From the NCBI GenBank assembly GCA_964472275.1, contig CAYYJN010000049.1, positions 1-15,839 of the forward strand: a stretch of 15,839 nt of DNA, in the 5' to 3' direction. The notes under the pieces are model-generated. The model did no database searches and was not told where the DNA came from. It saw only the letters and a list, made by a program, of their open reading frames with translations. The translations under genes and the position numbers were made by a program. Source of the stretch: JAFDVN01 sp964472275 (lineage in GTDB: Bacteria > Acidobacteriota > Holophagae > Holophagales > Holophagaceae). This document shows positions 1-6,071 of this stretch, piece after piece (position 1 is the first letter of the stretch; the number at the start of each line of letters is the position of its first letter).

Positions 1-90
1 TCCAAGAGCTACAACACGCCCTTCAAGGGCTGGCAGCTCCCCGGCAAGGTGCTCGGCACCTGGGTAGCCGGCAAGCAGGTCTGGAACTGA
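1..90 (+). CDS. pyrC: Dihydroorotase-like amidohydrolase, C-terminal end only (5' end outside window)
   Basis: The window opens inside a reading frame whose last 29 codons are visible, ending with TGA at 88-90. The segment reads SKSYNTPFKGWQLPGKV followed by a short strand ending KQVWN. The pattern S-x-NTPF-x-GW-x-L-x-G-x-V is the usual tail of class I dihydroorotases, which close carbamoyl-aspartate to dihydroorotate in pyrimidine synthesis. The zinc-binding and catalytic parts lie upstream and cannot be seen. The tail of a related cyclic amidohydrolase (hydantoinase, allantoinase) is the alternative, but those usually carry different residues in place of NTPF. The next gene starts 13 bases downstream on the same strand. 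Confidence 0.65.
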   Translation, partial: SKSYNTPFKGWQLPGKVLGTWVAGKQVWN

Positions 91-103
91 TCTCGGAGCC
101 GCC

Positions 104-262
104 ATGCCCAAGAAGCCCAATTACAATTTCGAAAAGCGCCAGCGCGAAATGGCCAAGCAGCAGAAGGCCGAGGAGAAGGCCCAGCGCAAGGCCCAGAAGC
201 GCAGCGGGGATGAAGGCGCGGAAGAAAGCCAAGAAGCCTCGCTGCCCGAAGGGGACGCCTGA
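104..262 (+). CDS. Small Lys/Glu-rich conserved hypothetical protein (52 aa)
   Basis: ATG at 104 opens a 52-codon frame ending with TGA at 260-262. The protein begins MPKKPNYNFEKRQREMAKQQ, continues through a charged stretch of Lys, Glu, Gln and Arg, and ends with an acidic tail (LPEGDA). Residues 8-35 should form one amphipathic helix or coiled coil; there is no membrane segment or signal peptide. Small proteins starting with this PNY..EKR.RE.AK pattern recur in many bacteria, and no function is known to me. A GGAG lies at about 94-97. The gene sits 13 bases after the dihydroorotase stop and 8 bases before the next gene, so it is probably co-transcribed with both. The reading frame is fairly sure; the function is not. 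Confidence 0.7.
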   Translation: MPKKPNYNFEKRQREMAKQQKAEEKAQRKAQKRSGDEGAEESQEASLPEGDA

Positions 263-270
263 TCCATCCC

Positions 271-729
271 GTGATCACCCTTCTCGTGGACGCCGACGCG
301 TGTCCTGTGAAGGAGGAGATCTACCGCGTCGCGCGGCGGCTGGATCTGAAGGTGATCCTCGTCTCCAACAGCCGCCTCGCCATCCCGCGCGAAGATCGCT
401 TTGAGCTCGTCGTCGTCGCCAAGGGCGCCCTCGACGCGGCGGATGACTGGATCGCGGATCGCGCGGACGCGGCGAGTGTCGTCATCACCCAGGACATCCC
501 CCTCGCCGCGCGGGCGCTCGCCAAGGGCGCGAAAGCGCTGGATCCGCGCGGCCGCGTCTTCACCGACGAATCCATCGGCGACGCCCTCGCCACCCGCGAA
601 CTCATGGCCCAGCTTCGCGACATGGGCGAAGTATCCGGCGGCCCCGCGCCCTTCACGGACAAGGACCGCTCCCGCTTCCTGCAAAGCCTCGACACGGTGG
701 TGCAGAAGCTGAGGCGCATGCAGGGCTGA
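271..729 (+). CDS. yaiI: YaiI/YqxD family (UPF0178) protein
   Basis: GTG start at 271, 152 aa. The N-terminus reads LLVDADACPVKEEIYRVA, with the DADACP signature at residues 7-12. The C-terminal family signature GGPAPFTDKDRSRFLQSLD lies near 123-141. Full length matches the usual ~150 aa of UPF0178. The fold is related to PIN/NYN-type nucleases and the conserved Asp residues could bind metal, but no biochemical role is established for the family. The start is chosen because it places the core motif at the correct distance from the N-terminus and follows the previous stop by 8 bases; the ribosome binding site is weak, which fits translational coupling. The stop is TGA at 727-729. Confidence 0.9.
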   Translation: MITLLVDADACPVKEEIYRVARRLDLKVILVSNSRLAIPREDRFELVVVAKGALDAADDWIADRADAASVVITQDIPLAARALAKGAKALDPRGRVFTDESIGDALATRELMAQLRDMGEVSGGPAPFTDKDRSRFLQSLDTVVQKLRRMQG

Positions 730-809
730 ACGAAAAGCGACCACGCGGAGGCCGGCGCGCCTCAATGGAATGTGACCATAAGCACAGATTATTTTTTTAT
801 CCGATTTGA

Positions 810-815
810 TAAGCC
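810..815 (+). promoter_or_regulatory. Possible -10 element upstream of the FabH-like gene
   Basis: The gap 730-842 ends in an A+T-rich patch (about 787-812) that stands out from the G+C-rich surroundings. TAAGCC at 810-815 lies 27 bases before the ATG and resembles the TANNCT hexamers seen before other genes here. No clear -35 is visible. A GGGGGCGG ribosome-binding-like run lies at 834-841. Confidence 0.25.
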
Positions 816-842
816 CATGCTGGGAGCTGGCACGGGGGCGGC

Positions 843-1925
843 ATGGGCATTCGATCGGTGATCGTTGGCAGCGGATCGGTTCTGCCGGACCAGGTCGTGC
901 CCAACGCGGCCTTTCTCCAGCACGACTTCCGCGATGCCAGCGGCGCGCCCATCCCCAAGCCCACGGCGGAGATCCTGGAGCAGTTCGAGGCCATCACCGG
1001 CATCCGCGAACGGCGCTACGCGAAGCCCGAGGAAGTCACCTCGGACCTCGCCTTCCAGGCGGCGAACGACGCGCTCGCGTCAACGGGCCTCGATCCTGAA
1101 TCGCTCGATGGCCTCATCGTCGCCCACAACTTCGGCGATGTGCGATCCGGCAGCACCCAGTGCGACATGGTTCCCTCCCTCGCCGCGCGGGTGAAGGCCC
1201 GGCTTGGAATCCGCAAGGCCGATTGCGCGGCCTACGACCTCATCTTCGGTTGCCCCGGCTGGGTGCAGGGCGTGATGCAGGCCGACGCCATGATCCGCTG
1301 CGGCGACGCGAAGCGCGTGATGGTGATCGGATCGGACACGCTCTCCCGCGTCTCCGATCCCCATGACCGCGACAGCCTCATCTACGCCGATGGCGCGGGC
1401 GCGGTGATCCTCGAAGGCCGCGAGACGGAAGATGGCATCCTCGCCACCGCCGCGCGCTCCCACGCGATGGAAGGCGCGGGCCTGCTGGTGACCGGGCCTT
1501 CCTTCAAGGCGGGCGCCTGCCACGGCGAACGCTTCATCAAGATGGAGGGCCGCAAACTCTACCGCTTCGCCGTCCAGCAGGTTCCCCTCGCGCTCAAGGC
1601 CGCGCTGGACAAGGCGGGCGTGAAGCTCGCGGAGATCTCCAAGATCCTCATCCACCAGGCGAACCTCAAGATGGACGAGGCCATCGTGGACGCGCTGTAC
1701 GCCTCCGAAGGCCTGAAGACGCCCGAAGGCATCATGCCCATGACCATCGCCACCCTCGGCAACAGCAGCGTCGCCACCGTCCCGACGCTGTGGGACCTCA
1801 TCGCCAAAGGCCGCCTCGGAGGCCACGCCATCCATCCCGGCGACCTCGTCCTCCTAGCCTCCGTGGGCGCGGGCATGCACATCAACGCCGTGGTGTATCT
1901 GGTTCCTGAAACTGAGCAAGACTGA
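843..1925 (+). CDS. FabH-like 3-oxoacyl-ACP synthase III family protein (thiolase fold)
   Basis: 360 aa, ATG at 843 preceded by GGGGGCGG. The KAS III catalytic triad is complete: Cys137 in FGCPGWV, His271 in HQAN and Asn307 in GNSSVATVP. Such enzymes condense an acyl-CoA with malonyl-ACP or a related donor. The protein is longer than canonical FabH (~320 aa). It has an inserted N-terminal region (about residues 28-45) followed by ITGIRERRYAKPEEV, and a C-terminal VGAGM in place of the usual FGGG. These traits, with AHNFGDV, SLAARVK and SRVSDPHDRDS, match a FabH-like paralogue that I recall as common in Bacteroidota, so it may not be the housekeeping initiator of fatty acid synthesis. No acyl carrier protein or fab gene is adjacent. 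The substrate cannot be read from sequence. Confidence 0.85.
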   Translation: MGIRSVIVGSGSVLPDQVVPNAAFLQHDFRDASGAPIPKPTAEILEQFEAITGIRERRYAKPEEVTSDLAFQAANDALASTGLDPESLDGLIVAHNFGDVRSGSTQCDMVPSLAARVKARLGIRKADCAAYDLIFGCPGWVQGVMQADAMIRCGDAKRVMVIGSDTLSRVSDPHDRDSLIYADGAGAVILEGRETEDGILATAARSHAMEGAGLLVTGPSFKAGACHGERFIKMEGRKLYRFAVQQVPLALKAALDKAGVKLAEISKILIHQANLKMDEAIVDALYASEGLKTPEGIMPMTIATLGNSSVATVPTLWDLIAKGRLGGHAIHPGDLVLLASVGAGMHINAVVYLVPETEQD

Positions 1926-1959
1926 TAAAAAAACGGCACCTTTCTGATACGGAAGCGAT

Positions 1960-1965
1960 TAGGCT
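1960..1965 (+). promoter_or_regulatory. Possible -10 hexamer TAGGCT before the membrane protein gene
   Basis: TAGGCT ends 20 bases before the ATG at 1986. The same hexamer lies a similar short distance before murD and phhB. No convincing -35 is seen. If correct, the leader is very short and just holds the AAGGAG ribosome binding site at 1975-1980. Confidence 0.35.
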
Positions 1966-1985
1966 GACGGGACCAAGGAGCCCCT

Positions 1986-2696
1986 ATGGCCACCGAGCAG
2001 TCAACTCTCCGGAGCCGCAGTCGCTATTTCTATGTTTCGGGCGCGGTGGTCGCGCTGATCATCATGTTCTGGGGCTTCGCGAAGACTTTCTTCCTGAAGG
2101 ATGTCTACGGCGCCCCGGCGATCCGCCCGCTGGTGCTGATCCATGGGGTCGTGATGACTCTCTGGTTCACGCTCTTCCTCGTCCAGTGCTGGCTCATCGC
2201 TTCCAGGCGGGTGAAGCTCCACATGCGCCTGGGCATCTTCGGGGCATTCCTGGCCGTGACGCTGGTGCTGCTCGGCGCGGTCACGGCCATCTCGGCCGCG
2301 CGCCTGGGCCATAGTCCTGGCCCTCCGCCCCTGGTGTTCCTCGTCGTCCCCCTGGTGGACCTTTTGGTCTTTTCCATCCTCGTGGGCTTGGGATTGCACT
2401 TTCGCGCCAACCGCGAGACCCACCGCAGGCTCATGCTTCTGGCCGCCCTGAGCCTGCTCACGGCGGCGATCGCGCGAATCCCCGTTCCCGCCATTCACGA
2501 CCGCGGCATCCTCATGTATTTCGGTGTGAAGGACCTCGTCGTCCTCGCCTTCGTGGCCTACGACACCTGGAAGTCGCGCCGCCTGCACCCGGCCTTCGGA
2601 TGGGGCGCCCTGCTCATCATCGTCTCGGGGCCCTTGCGCCTGATGCTCGGCGGTACTCACCTTTGGATGCAGTTCGCCCAATGGGTGACGCGCTGA
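1986..2696 (+). CDS. Uncharacterised polytopic inner-membrane protein
   Basis: 236 aa, ATG at 1986 with a strong AAGGAG at 1975-1980. Hydrophobic segments lie at about residues 15-36, 47-72, 83-104, 115-138, 148-166, 181-194 and 204-222, so six or seven membrane passes. Conserved-looking features are FAKTFFL after the first segment, His53 in LIHGVVMTLWF, His79 in LHMRLG and His146 in ETHRRLM. The His residues at membrane edges resemble small multi-helix heme or quinone proteins, but this is only a resemblance. I recall similar proteins in many bacterial genomes annotated as hypothetical, some near the DUF2306 group; I cannot assign the family. The 60-base gap after the FabH-like gene has its own possible promoter, so co-transcription is uncertain. 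Confidence 0.8.
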   Translation: MATEQSTLRSRSRYFYVSGAVVALIIMFWGFAKTFFLKDVYGAPAIRPLVLIHGVVMTLWFTLFLVQCWLIASRRVKLHMRLGIFGAFLAVTLVLLGAVTAISAARLGHSPGPPPLVFLVVPLVDLLVFSILVGLGLHFRANRETHRRLMLLAALSLLTAAIARIPVPAIHDRGILMYFGVKDLVVLAFVAYDTWKSRRLHPAFGWGALLIIVSGPLRLMLGGTHLWMQFAQWVTR

Positions 2697-2790
2697 CCTA
2701 TGTCTGTAGTCAGAGATTCAAAATAGAACAGTGTCCTTCACATAAACATATGGCAATCATCATTTCTAGACTTTACTACCGAGGAACCAC
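2697..2790 (+). promoter_or_regulatory. A+T-rich leader of the TIR gene with possible -10
   Basis: These 94 bases are much richer in A and T than the DNA to the left. TAGACT at 2767-2772 lies 18 bases before the ATG and is the best -10 candidate. GAGG at 2781-2784 is a suitable ribosome binding site, 6 bases before ATG 2791. No operator-like palindrome is evident. The composition change begins at about the stop codon of the membrane protein gene (2694-2696), which probably marks the left edge of acquired DNA. Confidence 0.35.
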
Positions 2791-3636
2791 ATGGCAACCA
2801 ACGCCAAGAAACCAGCGTTACCTGTTGGGTCTCCAACGATCACACCCCAGCAAGGCAAAAAACTGATCCTCATACAAATCTCAAAAGGGGAGGAGTTGTT
2901 GGGGAATCGAGCCATATCAAGCGACATATTCGGCAGCTGGAGCTTGGTTACTCGAGATGCTCTTGTAAAAGCTTTCGGAGATAATTCAAGCAATGTTCAG
3001 AGCTTTATAAATGCCGGAAGGTATGCGACAATCACAACTCGCATGAGCGAGGCTGACTTTCAACGCCTTCGGCATGAGAACCTTCAAACAAAGCTTTCTA
3101 GACTTAGAGCATTTGTCGAGGTGCTCGACAATGAAATTCAGCTCACCAATGAATTAAATGACTCGTCTGGCAATCAAATGTCTGAGCTGGGGAATAAAAT
3201 ATTTCTTGTGCACGGACATGATGAGGCAGCTCTTCATGAAGTCGCACGCTTCCTTGAGCGTCTCAAGCAAGAGGTAATCATCCTTCGCGAGCAGCCAAAT
3301 CAAGGCAAAACGATTATTGAAAAGTTTGAAAATTTTGCAAGCGTCGGTTTTGCTATTGTACTGCTTACTCCAGATGATAGAGCAGGGCTAAGAGATTCCC
3401 CTTACGAAACGCAAAAGTTTCGTGCTCGTCAGAATGTTCTCCTGGAACTCGGCTATTTCATTGGTCGGCTTGGACGATCTCGAGTTTGTGCGCTCCACAA
3501 AGGAGACATCGAAATCCCATCTGACTATTCTGGCGTCATATTCATTGCTCTCGACCCGGCTGGAGGATGGCATTTGCAGCTGGCTAGAGAAATTAAAGCG
3601 GCAGGTATTCCAGTTGATATGAATAGGGCTGTGTGA
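2791..3636 (+). CDS. TIR-like (PF10137/CAP12-type) nucleotide-binding protein, likely stand-alone defence effector
   Basis: 281 aa. Residues 15-120 form an N-terminal region (TITPQQGKKLI, AISSDIFGSW, Q-T-K-L-S-R-L near 99-105) that I recall as a common partner of this TIR family; its end is probably coiled coil. Residues 135-276 are a TIR-like domain: KIFLVHGHDE (136-145), ILREQPNQGKTIIEKFE (164-180), VLLTPDDRAG (190-199), ARQNVLLELGYFIGRLGR (212-229) and the final VIFIALDP and GGWHLQLAREIKAAGI segments. Glu219 in LLELGYF is the likely NAD+-hydrolysing glutamate. In CBASS and Pycsar systems related domains are turned on by cyclic nucleotides and deplete NAD+, but no cyclase gene is adjacent. 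The gene is far less G+C-rich than its neighbours (28/60 at 3001-3060 against 42/60 at 1021-1080), a sign of horizontal transfer. The role is inferred; the domain is fairly sure. Confidence 0.85.
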   Translation: MATNAKKPALPVGSPTITPQQGKKLILIQISKGEELLGNRAISSDIFGSWSLVTRDALVKAFGDNSSNVQSFINAGRYATITTRMSEADFQRLRHENLQTKLSRLRAFVEVLDNEIQLTNELNDSSGNQMSELGNKIFLVHGHDEAALHEVARFLERLKQEVIILREQPNQGKTIIEKFENFASVGFAIVLLTPDDRAGLRDSPYETQKFRARQNVLLELGYFIGRLGRSRVCALHKGDIEIPSDYSGVIFIALDPAGGWHLQLAREIKAAGIPVDMNRAV

Positions 3637-3637
3637 T

Positions 3638-4429
3638 TCATCCATCTCTGTGCCCCGTCATCTGGTACATGAGGATCGCGCCGGCGGCGGCGACATTGAG
3701 GCTGTCCACGGCGTTGGCCATGGGGATGACGACGCGGCGGTCGCAGCGCAGGAGCCAGGCGGGGTCGAGGCCGGAGCCTTCGGGGCCGAGGAGGAGCGCG
3801 CAGCGCCTCGCGGGGATCCAGGCGTGGGCCATCTCGCTGCCGGGGCCGAGCGCGGCGCCGACGATCTCGCCGCCTTTCGCGTGCCAGCGCGCGAGCAACT
3901 CGCTCGGATCATCCGCGCGCCAGGCGGGCAGACGCCAGGCCGCGCCCATGGAGACGCGCAGCGTGCGTCGGCTCCAGAGGTCGGGGCCCTTGCCCAGCAG
4001 CACGCCGTCCATGCCCAGCGCCGCGGCGCTTCGGAGCAACAGGCCCAGGTTCTCCGCGTCATCCAGACGCGGCAGGACGAGCAGCCGCTCGCAGGCGAGG
4101 AGCTGATCCTCCGGCGGCGTGTCCGGCACTTCGGCGCAGGCCAGCACGCCGCGATGAAACGGAAAGCCCGCGAGGGCGTGCAGGTCTTCTTCCGGCGCCA
4201 CGAGCAACACCGCGTGGGCGGGAAGCTGGGGCCTGAGCTGCTCGGCGAGGGCGGGCGTCGTCGCCACCGAATGCACGATGAGCCGCCCCGCGCGGCCCGC
4301 CGCCAGCAAGTCCTCGACGAGGATGCGGCCCTCGGCGATGAAGACCTCGCGCTCGCCGAATTCGCGCCGACCCGCGGCGCGCAGGTCGCGGTAGGGCGCC
4401 CAGAGCGGGTGGTCCGTGGAAGAGGGCAT
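3638..4429 (-). CDS. SpoU/TrmH-family RNA 2'-O-methyltransferase
   Basis: 263 aa on the minus strand, start ATG at 4429-4427, stop TGA at 3640-3638. Residues 12-100 form the substrate-binding N-domain (REVFIAEGRILVEDLLAAG). Residues 114-257 are the SPOUT catalytic domain with its three motifs: PRLDDAENLGLLLRSAAALG (motif 1, 120-139), LLLGPEGSGL (motif 2, 212-221) and IPMANAVDSLNVAAAGAILM (motif 3, 235-254). These build the trefoil knot that binds S-adenosylmethionine. Motif 1 starts LDDAEN rather than the usual RDPGN, a conservative change. The target, rRNA or tRNA ribose, cannot be told. Its start overlaps the hutD stop by one base (TGATG), so it should be translated with hutD. It ends one base from the convergent TIR gene stop, with its C-terminus apparently intact. 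Confidence 0.9.
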   Translation of the reverse strand: MPSSTDHPLWAPYRDLRAAGRREFGEREVFIAEGRILVEDLLAAGRAGRLIVHSVATTPALAEQLRPQLPAHAVLLVAPEEDLHALAGFPFHRGVLACAEVPDTPPEDQLLACERLLVLPRLDDAENLGLLLRSAAALGMDGVLLGKGPDLWSRRTLRVSMGAAWRLPAWRADDPSELLARWHAKGGEIVGAALGPGSEMAHAWIPARRCALLLGPEGSGLDPAWLLRCDRRVVIPMANAVDSLNVAAAGAILMYQMTGHRDG

Positions 4430-5022
4430 CAGGCCATTTTGCGCCCAACCGGTTCGAAGCGCACGAGCAGGCAGCGCGCGCCCGGAGACAGGCCCCTCAC
4501 TTCGGAGGCTTCATCCTCCAAGCGCGCAGCTTCGATGGGTGCGAGTTCCACACGCTGCGGTTCAAGTTCGCAACGCCCGGTCAGGGCGATGATCCAGGCA
4601 GGGGACGCGGCTTGGATCGAAACCGGCTCCGCGCCAAGGACCAGCACCCGGACCTCGTGACGGATGCGCGCGCGGTCGCTGATGACGCCGAAATCACGCA
4701 CCGGACCGCGCGGAAGCGTCGCGTTCGCCTCCCAATCGCCGCTGAAGGCGAAAGGTCGGAAGGACTCGTCGAGCCGAACCATGCCGTGGGTTCCGAAATC
4801 GAGGTCGAGCCCGCCGCCCTCCAGCATCAACAAGGTGCGGTCGTAACCCTCGAAGCGCGAAAACGGCCCCGACCGCTCCACCCGCGCCATGCTCAGGCGC
4901 CACAGGAAGCCGCTCGCCAGCGTGGCGTCCGGCGGCTCGATGGCGATCTGCTCCGTCACGCCGCCGCCATCCTTCCACGGCATGGCCAGGTAGTCGCGGG
5001 GTCGCAGATGCTGGAAAGCCAT
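4429..5022 (-). CDS. hutD: HutD/Ves family protein
   Basis: 197 aa, ATG at 5022-5020 on the minus strand. Family motifs are present in order: MPWKDGGG at 14-21 (usual MPWKNGGG), FLWRLSMARVERSGPFSRF at 39-57, GYDRTLLMLEGGGLDLDF at 59-76, and RDFGVISDR at 109-117. The fold is a double-stranded beta barrel (cupin-like). In many bacteria hutD travels with histidine utilisation genes and is thought to tune urocanate or formiminoglutamate levels; E. coli Ves is a relative. No hut gene is nearby, so the role here is open. The N-terminus is fixed by the MAFQHLRPRDYL start, since the frame upstream runs into an intergenic repeat. The gene is divergent from the LysR gene, with 69 bases between starts, which is the classical layout for a regulator and its target. 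Confidence 0.88.
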   Translation of the reverse strand: MAFQHLRPRDYLAMPWKDGGGVTEQIAIEPPDATLASGFLWRLSMARVERSGPFSRFEGYDRTLLMLEGGGLDLDFGTHGMVRLDESFRPFAFSGDWEANATLPRGPVRDFGVISDRARIRHEVRVLVLGAEPVSIQAASPAWIIALTGRCELEPQRVELAPIEAARLEDEASEVRGLSPGARCLLVRFEPVGRKMA

Positions 5023-5054
5023 GCTCAAAAGTATTCCAACAATCGCGTCTTTTC

Positions 5055-5085
5055 CTTTGCGTCCTTCGCGTCTTTGCGGTTCAAC
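5055..5085. repeat. GCGAAG-type intergenic repeat between hutD and the LysR gene
   Basis: The 69-base gap between hutD and the LysR gene is largely filled by a tract of alternating CTTTGCG, CCTTCGCG and CTTTGCGG units ending in GGTTCAAC at 5078-5085. The same wording recurs at 10200-10222 (TTCTTCGCG, TCTTCGCGG, TTCAAC) and, in reverse, at 10091-10112. I recall such tracts as widespread between genes in several phyla. The copy here must carry or replace promoter signals for both genes, unless these lie inside coding DNA. Confidence 0.7.
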
Positions 5086-5091
5086 AGTGAA

Positions 5092-5997
5092 ATGACCCGC
5101 AAGCTGCCCCGCCACCTCACCTGGCTCGAAGCCTTCGCGGCGGCCGTGGAAACCGGGTCGCTGGAAGCGGCGGCGCAGCACCTCGGCGTCGCGCGTTCGG
5201 TCGTGAGCGAGCATCTGAAAGCGCTGGAGGATTCCCTCGGCGGCGGTGAGCCGCTGCTGGAACGGGCCGCGGGCAAGCGCCTGCGCCTCACGACGCGGGG
5301 CGAACGGCTCTACGAGGCGGCCGAAGGCCCCCTGCACCAGCTCAATCTGCGTCGCCTGCGGGATCTCGCCTCGCCGGAAGCCAGCCTGCGCCTGGGCCTC
5401 AACCCCACGCTCTCGGACTTCCTCCTCGCGCCCCTGGCGACGGAGCTGGCGTCGAAGCGCATCAAGCTGGAAGTGAGCTTCGGCGGGGCCTTCGAGTTGG
5501 TTCGCCAGGTGCAGACCCACCAATTGGACCTCGCCCTCGGCTTCACCCCGCTGCCGCCTCATCGCGGCGTGGAGAACCGCACGCTGCTGCGCCTGCCCTT
5601 CGTCGTCCTCGCCGCGCCGGACGCGCCGCTGCCGAAGAAGGCCAAGCTCCGGGTGGCGGATCTCGCGGGCGTTCCCTTCGTGGATTGGCTGCGGGACGAT
5701 CCCTACGGCGGCGCCAACAGCGCGCGCTTCGCGGCGGCGGGCATCCAGGCGAAGGAGGCCGCGCGGGTGGAGAGCTTCCTCCACCTCTTCGCCGTGCTGC
5801 GGGCCTACAAGGGCTGCGCCATCGCGCCCGATCTGCGGCGCCTCGGAGCGTTTCCCAAGGACCTTCGCGTGACGCCGCTGATGGAGCGGGAACCCCAGGC
5901 CGTGGAGATCGTGGCCCTCTTCCCGGCCAAAGGCGCCTCCCCGGCGGCGGAGCTGGTCCTGAAGCGACTGGCCCGGCATCTGAAGACTCGTCGGTAA
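5092..5997 (+). CDS. LysR-family transcriptional regulator
   Basis: 301 aa, ATG at 5092. Residues 8-72 form the winged helix-turn-helix: WLEAFAAAVETGSLEAAAQHLGVARSVVSEHLKALED, then PLLER..GKRLRLTTRGERLYE in the wing. Residues 97-295 form the periplasmic-binding-like effector domain (LRLGLNPTLSDFLLAPL, LDLALGF, LPFVVLAAPD, GCAIAPDLRR). The DNA-binding domain has a slightly longer wing than usual (SLGGGEPLLER) and the linker helix is short. The start is the first ATG giving a normal N-terminus; the open frame continues upstream through the repeat into DNA opposite hutD, which is not expected to be coding. The gene is divergent from hutD and lies 74 bases before phhA in the same direction, so either could be a target. 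The effector is unknown. Confidence 0.88.
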   Translation: MTRKLPRHLTWLEAFAAAVETGSLEAAAQHLGVARSVVSEHLKALEDSLGGGEPLLERAAGKRLRLTTRGERLYEAAEGPLHQLNLRRLRDLASPEASLRLGLNPTLSDFLLAPLATELASKRIKLEVSFGGAFELVRQVQTHQLDLALGFTPLPPHRGVENRTLLRLPFVVLAAPDAPLPKKAKLRVADLAGVPFVDWLRDDPYGGANSARFAAAGIQAKEAARVESFLHLFAVLRAYKGCAIAPDLRRLGAFPKDLRVTPLMEREPQAVEIVALFPAKGASPAAELVLKRLARHLKTRR

Positions 5998-6049
5998 AAC
6001 GACGATCCAACCCGATATTTTTGGAATTCCGTCATTGGCTTTCACGCCC

Positions 6050-6055
6050 TACCTT
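6050..6055 (+). promoter_or_regulatory. Possible -10 element before phhA
   Basis: TACCTT lies 16 bases upstream of the phhA ATG, a weaker match to the TANNCT hexamer found before several genes in this window. The 74-base gap after the LysR gene also holds a small A+T-rich patch (GATATTTTTGG at 6014-6024). No clear -35 or LysR box was found. Confidence 0.25.
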
Positions 6056-6071
6056 GGGATGCGAGGCCGAC

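Noticed and set aside
730..842. A terminator after yaiI
   Set aside because: GAGGC...GCCTC near 749-764 is only a 5-bp stem and the T-run at about 792-798 is too far away to make an intrinsic terminator.
2600..2866. An 88-codon + frame across the left edge of the TIR island
   Set aside because: It spans the composition boundary, overlaps the real membrane protein and TIR genes in another frame and has no ribosome binding site.
4429..6045. A 538-codon open frame on the minus strand covering hutD and running back through the LysR gene
   Set aside because: Only its last 197 codons match a family (HutD). The upstream part is antisense to LysR, low in recognisable motifs and crosses an intergenic repeat; G+C-rich codons leave such antisense frames open.
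5685..6071. In-frame upstream extension of phhA
   Set aside because: It overlaps the LysR gene in another frame and its residues are G/R-rich noise. ATG 6072 has a ribosome binding site and gives a normal hydroxylase N-terminus.
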